A stretch of 38,754 nucleotides of DNA from Deltaproteobacteria bacterium CG11_big_fil_rev_8_21_14_0_20_42_23 (GTDB lineage: Bacteria > UBA10199 > 2-02-FULL-44-16). The stretch is from the NCBI GenBank assembly GCA_002796345.1, contig PCXC01000065.1, positions 1 through 38,754 of the forward strand, written 5' to 3'. Below are positions 33,961-38,754 of this stretch, piece by piece. The notes beneath the pieces were generated by a model. The model saw only the letters and a program-made list of their open reading frames with translations. It was not told where the DNA came from and did not search any database. Each line of letters opens with the position of its first letter. The first letter of the stretch is position 1. A program made the translations under genes and the position numbers.

Positions 33961-35251
33961 AAGCTTTTCCTTTCTGAGGAGGAATGGGATGATGATGTGG
34001 ATCGTGAGTTGGATTTTCCAATACCTTTACCAACTCGGCCTCCAATTCTAGAGTAAGAATATGCTCGATATTTTCTGCATCGGTATGAACATGCTCAGAA
34101 CTGAGATCAAGATATCGGCTTAAATAAAGTTCCCACAGACGATGTCGCCGCAAAAGCGCGAAAGCACGCTCTTTACCAGATTGAGTAAAAACCCAAGTTT
34201 CTGGAAGATCCCCTAAGAGAAGCAAATTTTCCTTTTGTAAATTTCGTAAAAGATAAAGCGCTCTTCTGACGTTGTAGTTTCGAATGCTTCTCAGCTGGTC
34301 GAGAGAAAACTGGTAAAAACCTTCTTCGGCATATCGAGCAAACGTAAGCAAAATATTTTCTTTTTGAATTTTATTTTTTTGTTTTCGATGTCGAAGCCAA
34401 AGCGACAACATTCCTCGCTGCGGAGAAATTAAGAGCGAAACGGCAAACACAAAGGTGATGGCCATTACAATCCAAGGACCTGTTGGCATTCGTGGCGCGA
34501 GTGTACTCATAACCACACCACTACTTCCTGCAAGCGCACCAAACACTCCTGCCAAAACTAACATCAGCGACAAACGATTCGTCCACAATCTTGCGGCCGC
34601 AGCTGGCGTAATGAGCATTGCCGCCATCAACACAACACCCACAGCCTGCAAACCAGTGGTCACCACCAAAACAATGAGCAGTGTGAGAAGTGTATCGATA
34701 AAGCGCATAGGCATGCCAAGGCTTTCAGCAAAACCGCGATCAAAACATAAAGCTTTTAATTCTTTGTAGGTAAAAGCAACAACCAGCAGTAACACGAAAG
34801 CTAGAACTGCAAAGACTTTCACGTCGGCACTTACAAGTGATGCCGTTTGCCCAAATAAAAATTTGTCCAAACCAGACTGGTTTCCCAAAGGCTTATGCTG
34901 AATCATGGTGAGCAACACAATTCCCACTGCAAAAAAAACGGAGAGAATCAAAGCAATTGCAGTATCCTCTTTAATACGAGATTTTCGGGAAATGGTTTGC
35001 ACAAACATACTTGCAATGAGGCTCGTAACACTTGCACCAATAATTAACGCATATGGATTTTTGCTTTGTGTAAATAAAAAAGCTAAGCACACGCCGGGAA
35101 GTGCAGCATGGGCAATAGCATCCCCAAGCAAGGCGCGTTTACGCAAAAAAGCAAACGAACCTAAAACACCAGAACTGATGCCAAACAAAACGCACCCAAA
35201 CCACACAAACTGTACATTGGGATCGAGGAAAATATGAAAGAAAGTATTCAT
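33953..35251 (-). CDS. Metal ABC permease fused to a DtxR/MntR-like metal-sensor domain
   Basis: A 432-residue protein. Residues 1-285 are an ABC-3 family permease (LLGDAIAHAALPGVCLAFLF, FAESLGMPMRF, MAAMLITPAAAARLW). Residues 295-425 read as a DtxR-type winged helix (FARYAEEGFYQFSLDQLRSI) plus dimerisation domain, ending THDPHHHPIP like the stand-alone repressor's KHDPHGEPIP. The DtxR ligand set is kept: His370, Glu374, His389, Glu393, Glu396, His397, with Glu at the position that is Cys in DtxR, as in Mn-type MntR. The tail probably senses cytosolic metal and modulates transport (inference). TAATG overlaps the ATPase stop. Confidence 0.88.
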   Translation of the reverse strand: MNTFFHIFLDPNVQFVWFGCVLFGISSGVLGSFAFLRKRALLGDAIAHAALPGVCLAFLFTQSKNPYALIIGASVTSLIASMFVQTISRKSRIKEDTAIALILSVFFAVGIVLLTMIQHKPLGNQSGLDKFLFGQTASLVSADVKVFAVLAFVLLLVVAFTYKELKALCFDRGFAESLGMPMRFIDTLLTLLIVLVVTTGLQAVGVVLMAAMLITPAAAARLWTNRLSLMLVLAGVFGALAGSSGVVMSTLAPRMPTGPWIVMAITFVFAVSLLISPQRGMLSLWLRHRKQKNKIQKENILLTFARYAEEGFYQFSLDQLRSIRNYNVRRALYLLRNLQKENLLLLGDLPETWVFTQSGKERAFALLRRHRLWELYLSRYLDLSSEHVHTDAENIEHILTLELEAELVKVLENPTHDPHHHPIPPQKGKAYE

Positions 35252-36006
35252 TATATTTTCGCCATTTGCTCACTTACGCGAGCAAGCATATTTAATCTTC
35301 CGCCATAAGTGGTGTTAATTTTTTCTTCAGTAAAAGTTTCTGCCGTTGGACCAAACGCAACCAAACGCTGGTTCAACAACACCACCGAATCAAAATATTC
35401 TGGAACTGATTGCAAGTCGTGATGCACCACTACAACCGTGTACCCTTTTTCTTTGAGTTCACGCAGCAAAACAATAATCGCCTGTTCGGTAGCAGCATCA
35501 ACACCTGTAAAAGGTTCATCCATTAAATAAATTTGAGCTTCTTGAGCAAGCGCTCTTGCAAGAAACACGCGCTGCTGCTGTCCCCCAGAAAGTTGACTGA
35601 TTTGTCTGTTGGCATAATCTGCTATTCCCAATTTTTTCAAACACTGTAACGCAAATTCTCGATGAGCTTCGTTTGGACGTTTAAAAAGTGGGAGTTTTCC
35701 GTAGCGACCCATCATCACCACATCAAGCGCATTCGTGGGAAAATCCCAATCAACACTGCTTCGCTGAGGAACATAACCAATGAGATGTCGTTGATTTTTG
35801 AGTGCTTCTCCAAATACTTTTATTTCTCCCGAAAGCATGGGAAGCAAGCCCATCACGGCTTTAATCAAGGTAGACTTTCCAGCGCCGTTAGGGCCAACAA
35901 CACCAATCAATTCACCTTTTGGTAACTGTAGATTTATATTCCACAAGACCGGTTGGCGTTGATACGCAACTGTAAGATCTTGAATGCTGAGCGCTGGATT
36001 TTTCAT
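35251..36006 (-). CDS. Metal ABC transporter ATP-binding protein
   Basis: A 251-residue ABC ATPase of the Mn/Zn/Fe importer family. Walker A GPNGAGKST (38-46), signature LSGGQQQR (139-146), Walker B LMDEP (161-165) and H-loop HHD are intact. The motif YVPQRSSVDWDFP is typical of MntB/ZnuC/SitB-type ATPases. It powers the two permeases downstream. ATG 36006 is chosen over a TTG 18 bases upstream, which lies in the ribosome binding region (AGAGAG). It follows the binding protein gene by about 21 bases. Confidence 0.94.
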   Translation of the reverse strand: MKNPALSIQDLTVAYQRQPVLWNINLQLPKGELIGVVGPNGAGKSTLIKAVMGLLPMLSGEIKVFGEALKNQRHLIGYVPQRSSVDWDFPTNALDVVMMGRYGKLPLFKRPNEAHREFALQCLKKLGIADYANRQISQLSGGQQQRVFLARALAQEAQIYLMDEPFTGVDAATEQAIIVLLRELKEKGYTVVVVHHDLQSVPEYFDSVVLLNQRLVAFGPTAETFTEEKINTTYGGRLNMLARVSEQMAKI

Positions 36007-36027
36007 ATGTTTCTCTCTTTGCAAAAC

Positions 36028-36999
36028 TTACTGTTCACTTGCTGGAAAAAGCAATGCATCGCGAATTGTTTTCACATTTGCTTTGACCATTCCAATATAA
36101 TTATCTGCATCACTCCCGGGGCTGCCCATGGCATCAGAGTAAAGTTCTCCCCCTATTACAAGCTGGTGTCCTTTTGCTTTTGAACCTTCTACAACCGCTT
36201 CAATAGAGCGCTTTGGAATACTTGATTCAACAAAGACTGCGGGAATTTTTCGAACGGCGAGCATCTCTACCAAACGCTGAATGTCTTTCAAGCCAAATTC
36301 TGAAACCGTGCTCACCCCTTGCAAGCCCATCACTTCTACATCATACGCCTGTCCAAAATATCCAAAGGCATCATGAGCCGTGACAAGCACACGCGTAGTT
36401 TTGGGAATGCGCATCATTTCAGTTTTCACCCAAGCATGAAGTTCATTCAATTTTTTTCCATACTCTTTACTTTGGCGTTGATAGAATTCGCTATGCTCGG
36501 GATCAAATTGGCTTAACTCACTTGCAATAACTTCCAGTGTTTTAGTCCATAATGAAACATCAAACCATACGTGTGGATCAAAATGACCAGCAAACTCAGG
36601 TGGCTCGCGCAAAAGCGAGTGATCAATTTTTTCTGTCACTGCAACAACAGGTTTGAATCGAGCCATTTTTACAAAGATGTCTCCCATTTTTCCTTCAAGG
36701 TTAAGTCCACTGTAAAAAATCATTTCTGCATTTTCGAGTTTTGCAATATCACCCTGACTTGCTTTGTACAAGTGAGGATCAACGCCAGCGCCCATCAACT
36801 GAACAACTTGCACATATTCTCCGCCTACGTTTTTCACCGCATCCGCAACCATGCCTGTTGTAGCAACAACTTGAATTTGTTGCGTTGGCGTTACAATACG
36901 TTTTTCATTTTTTGAAGCTGCCTTCTGCTGGGATGAACTTGAGCACGAAAGCGTCACTCCTATTAAAAAAACCATTAAAAGCTGAAACATTTTTTTCAT
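36028..36999 (-). CDS. Metal-binding lipoprotein of ABC importer (TroA/MntA family)
   Basis: A 323-residue cluster A-I solute-binding protein. The signal peptide ends VTLSC (Cys19 lipidated). The metal site residues of TroA (His68, His133, His199, Asp279) align as His76 (DPHLY), His143 (DPHVW), His209 (TAHDAFGYF) and Asp289 (YSDAMG), with nearly identical spacing. TroA binds Zn and Mn; a His-rich loop as in ZnuA is absent. Three His plus Asp do not separate Mn from Zn, but the Mn-type regulator beside it favours Mn or Fe. It is the first gene of the importer operon; AAGGA lies upstream. Confidence 0.94.
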   Translation of the reverse strand: MKKMFQLLMVFLIGVTLSCSSSSQQKAASKNEKRIVTPTQQIQVVATTGMVADAVKNVGGEYVQVVQLMGAGVDPHLYKASQGDIAKLENAEMIFYSGLNLEGKMGDIFVKMARFKPVVAVTEKIDHSLLREPPEFAGHFDPHVWFDVSLWTKTLEVIASELSQFDPEHSEFYQRQSKEYGKKLNELHAWVKTEMMRIPKTTRVLVTAHDAFGYFGQAYDVEVMGLQGVSTVSEFGLKDIQRLVEMLAVRKIPAVFVESSIPKRSIEAVVEGSKAKGHQLVIGGELYSDAMGSPGSDADNYIGMVKANVKTIRDALLFPASEQ

Positions 37000-37007
37000 T
37001 TTAATCC

Positions 37008-37067
37008 TTAGCCTTTCCTTTTCTAAATTATTAGTCTTGACTAACCAACTCTATACCTCTAGGCTAA
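37008..37067. promoter_or_regulatory. Divergent promoter/operator for importer operon and mntR-like gene
   Basis: A perfect palindrome TTAGTC-TT-GACTAA (37031-37044) is flanked by outward half-sites TTAGCCT (37008-37014) and AGGCTAA (37061-37067), which are inverted repeats of each other. TTAG/CTAA half-sites are the core of DtxR/IdeR boxes. For the repressor gene, TTGACT (37037-37042) and TAGGCT (37060-37065, 17-base spacer) form a promoter overlapping the palindrome. For the importer operon, TTGATC (37072-37077) and TATAGA (37050-37055) are 16 bases apart on the minus strand, leaving the palindrome just downstream. Confidence 0.6.
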
Positions 37068-37088
37068 TAAAGATCAAGGAGAAAAAGC

Positions 37089-37769
37089 ATGAACACCATT
37101 TTAAGCCGAGAAAATATAAGCGCCTCCATTCAAGACTATGTCAAAAATGCTTATAAAATTTCTCAACAAGATGAAAATATTACGGTTTCTAAGCTTTCTC
37201 GCGCCCTTTCTGTTTCTCTTCCCTCCACTACCAACATGATAAAACGTTTGGTGGATTTAAGCCTGATGAAAAAAAACAGAGGCGGAAAAATTAAGCTTAC
37301 TGAAAAAGGCGAGTTGCTCGCATTAGAAGTCATTCGTCATCATCGTTTGCTGGAAACATTTTTCATTGATGTGCTTGGCATGGATTGGGCCGCCGCTCAT
37401 GAAGAAGCTGAAATTTTGGAACACTATATTTCAGAACGCCTTGAACAACTTATTGACAAAAAACTTGCACAACCAAAACACGACCCTCACGGAGAACCAA
37501 TTCCAACACGCTCTGGAAGTCTAAAGCAAAAAAACCTTCTCAACTTACTTGATACACCTGTAAAAGAAAAATTTCGCATTGTTGAAATTCATTCCAGCCA
37601 AGCAGAAATGCTAAGCTATCTTCAAAACAATAAACTTTTCCCCGGCACTGAACTTATCGTAAGTGAAATCGCTCCTTTCGATGGGCCAGTGAAATTTGAA
37701 ATGGGAAAACAAACACACTTCATCGGCCAATCCGCGGCCAGATGTATTTACGGAGAAAAAATTACATGA
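37089..37769 (+). CDS. mntR: DtxR/MntR-family metal-dependent repressor
   Basis: A 226-residue regulator. The winged helix occupies about 10-75 (ITVSKLSRALSVSLPSTTNM), the dimerisation domain 76-140 and an SH3/FeoA-like C-terminal domain 150-223. Metal ligands by analogy with DtxR/MntR are His85, Glu89, His104, Glu108, Glu111 and His112; the Glu at 108 (Cys in DtxR) is typical of Mn-responsive members, although the length with an SH3 domain is DtxR/IdeR-like. It should repress the divergent importer when metal is plentiful. AAGGAG lies seven bases before ATG 37089. It overlaps the next gene (ATGA). Confidence 0.93.
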   Translation: MNTILSRENISASIQDYVKNAYKISQQDENITVSKLSRALSVSLPSTTNMIKRLVDLSLMKKNRGGKIKLTEKGELLALEVIRHHRLLETFFIDVLGMDWAAAHEEAEILEHYISERLEQLIDKKLAQPKHDPHGEPIPTRSGSLKQKNLLNLLDTPVKEKFRIVEIHSSQAEMLSYLQNNKLFPGTELIVSEIAPFDGPVKFEMGKQTHFIGQSAARCIYGEKIT

Positions 37770-38533
37770 AAAAAATAGTTACGCTCACCCTTCTTGCTTT
37801 TGTTCTTTTCACACCTCATTTGCACGCAGATGAAATCACCACCGATCGGCCAGATGCTGCTGAATCTAGCGTTACCGTTGGTAAGTATCGTTTTCAAAGT
37901 GAACATGGCTTTTCAATTGGCTACGATGATCCCGCTGGACCAAGTACAAGAACCTATACTTTTCCCACCTTACTGCGTTTTGGAATACTTGAAGATGTAG
38001 AACTCCGTCTGGAAACTGAAATTGCAAGCATTCAGTCTTCAGTTGGAACCACCACCAGAGGCTTTACCGATATTGATCTTGGAGCAAAATGGCATGCCTT
38101 CGATCAAAGCAAAGCATTACCTTCTCTTGCTTTGCTGGCACACCTTACTCTACCGGTAGGAAAAGATTCTCTTTCCGCAAACGTTGTTGTTCCCACTGTT
38201 AAAGCTTTAGCCGATTGGGATTTGCCAAAAGGTTTTGCCATTGGCAGCAATGCTGGCTTTGACCTCCCCGCCCGCGAAGGCGGAGATAAGTTTGCGCGTT
38301 TTCTTTATGCCATTTCTCTTTCACATTCTTTGTTCGTAGAAGAATTAGGAGGATTTCTAGAATTTGCAGGAGTTTTGCCAATGGCTACAGGAAAGTTGCA
38401 CGAACATTTTTTCGACTGCGGCCTTACCTATTTGCTGAAAGAAAACATTCAAGCCGACATCTCAAGTCAAATTGCCTTAAACGAAACAGCACAGGATTTT
38501 TCACTTGGATTTGGCCTTAGTATTTTGTGGTAA
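37766..38533 (+). CDS. Putative outer-membrane beta-barrel protein (Phenol_MetA_deg-like)
   Basis: A 255-residue exported protein: signal peptide 1-21 (TLLAFVLFTPHLHA) then TTDRPDAAESSVTVGKYRFQ, TFPTLLRFGILEDVELRLET, FTDIDLGAKWHAFDQSKALP and LLAHLTLPVGKDSL, the strand pattern of the Phenol_MetA_deg/transporter outer-membrane family, ending in an aromatic residue (SILW) as barrels do. Function is unknown. ATG 37766 overlaps the repressor's TGA, and GGAGAAAAA precedes it, so it is co-transcribed with the metal regulator and could admit metal across the outer membrane. Metal specificity is not shown. Confidence 0.75.
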   Translation: MKKIVTLTLLAFVLFTPHLHADEITTDRPDAAESSVTVGKYRFQSEHGFSIGYDDPAGPSTRTYTFPTLLRFGILEDVELRLETEIASIQSSVGTTTRGFTDIDLGAKWHAFDQSKALPSLALLAHLTLPVGKDSLSANVVVPTVKALADWDLPKGFAIGSNAGFDLPAREGGDKFARFLYAISLSHSLFVEELGGFLEFAGVLPMATGKLHEHFFDCGLTYLLKENIQADISSQIALNETAQDFSLGFGLSILW

Positions 38534-38754
38534 GAAATTATTTTTAGAAGGTTTTAGGGCGTGTGGACAATTAATTTAAGTAGCTGATTAAAAAACTTTT
38601 TTAACAAGATCTTTAAAGGTTGTCATCCTGAACAAAGTGAAGGATCTCCTTGAAATCACGTAGATTCTTCGCATGCGCTCAGAATGGGCATAATGGCAAA
38701 AAATGTGTGCTCGAGTTACCACTATCCTAAATAAATTCAAATAGTTGTTGATAC
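38534..38754. other. 3' intergenic end of window with degraded repeat
   Basis: No gene is visible. A decayed copy of the palindromic repeat (copy D) starts GTCATCCTGAACAAAGTGA at 38622, retains GGATCTCCTT, and fades near 38697 where the matching end is not recoverable. No terminator hairpin is seen directly after the stop at 38533. Confidence 0.5.

Noticed and set aside
36028-36999. Assigning the importer as zinc-specific (ZnuA)
   Set aside because: No His-rich loop; the metal-site pattern and Mn-type regulator do not support a firm Zn call, so metal specificity is left open.

Overview
The window reads as chromosome of an AT-leaning Gram-negative bacterium. It carries outer-membrane-type proteins, an ExbB/ExbD/TonB energising system, lipoproteins, System II cytochrome c maturation, an AcnA-type aconitase and a quinone-linked dihydroorotate dehydrogenase. 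The mix suits a respiring, delta-proteobacteria-like or Bdellovibrionota-like lineage; that placement is inference, as no rRNA or other taxonomic marker is present. Nearly all sequence is coding in tight operons. I see no rRNA, tRNA, CRISPR array, prophage or intact transposase.

Layout. 1-280: a dispersed palindromic repeat. 279-3135 (minus): release-factor-like GGQ protein, zinc metallopeptidase, fatty-acid hydroxylase and Bcp peroxiredoxin. 3321-7630 (plus): DoxX protein, ArsM-type arsenite methyltransferase and aconitase. 7741-13028 (minus): exonuclease III, chromate transporter, a small Sm-like protein, a class III aminotransferase and an unknown membrane protein. 13098-13778 (plus): DUF554 protein, followed by the best copy of the palindromic repeat. 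13999-24208 (minus): pyrD, alpha/beta hydrolase, small membrane protein, NfeD, slipin, ExbB, a toxin-antitoxin pair, an ATP-grasp ligase, ExbD, TonB, dCTP deaminase and M32 carboxypeptidase. 24320-28524: a surface/secreted patch with a YD-like lipoprotein, two overlapping secreted-type genes and a broken OmpA-family gene. 28713-32840 (minus): a translationally coupled cytochrome c maturation operon (lipoprotein, ResB, CcsA, TlpA-like). 33079-38533: a divergent Mn/Fe/Zn uptake locus, with an ABC importer read leftwards and a DtxR/MntR repressor plus an outer-membrane protein read rightwards.

Points worth attention. One ABC permease carries a complete DtxR/MntR-like domain with all six predicted metal ligands conserved, beside a stand-alone MntR that keeps the same ligands; a palindromic operator lies between the divergent promoters. 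The exb/ton genes are split by a toxin-antitoxin module and an ATP-grasp gene. Three kinds of short mobile-looking repeat sit at gene ends, and two of them supply the stop codon of the adjacent gene. The OmpA-family gene has both a start-proximal frameshift and an in-frame stop. I found no clear wholly new defence or mobile system; the repressor-permease fusion is the most interesting functional lead.
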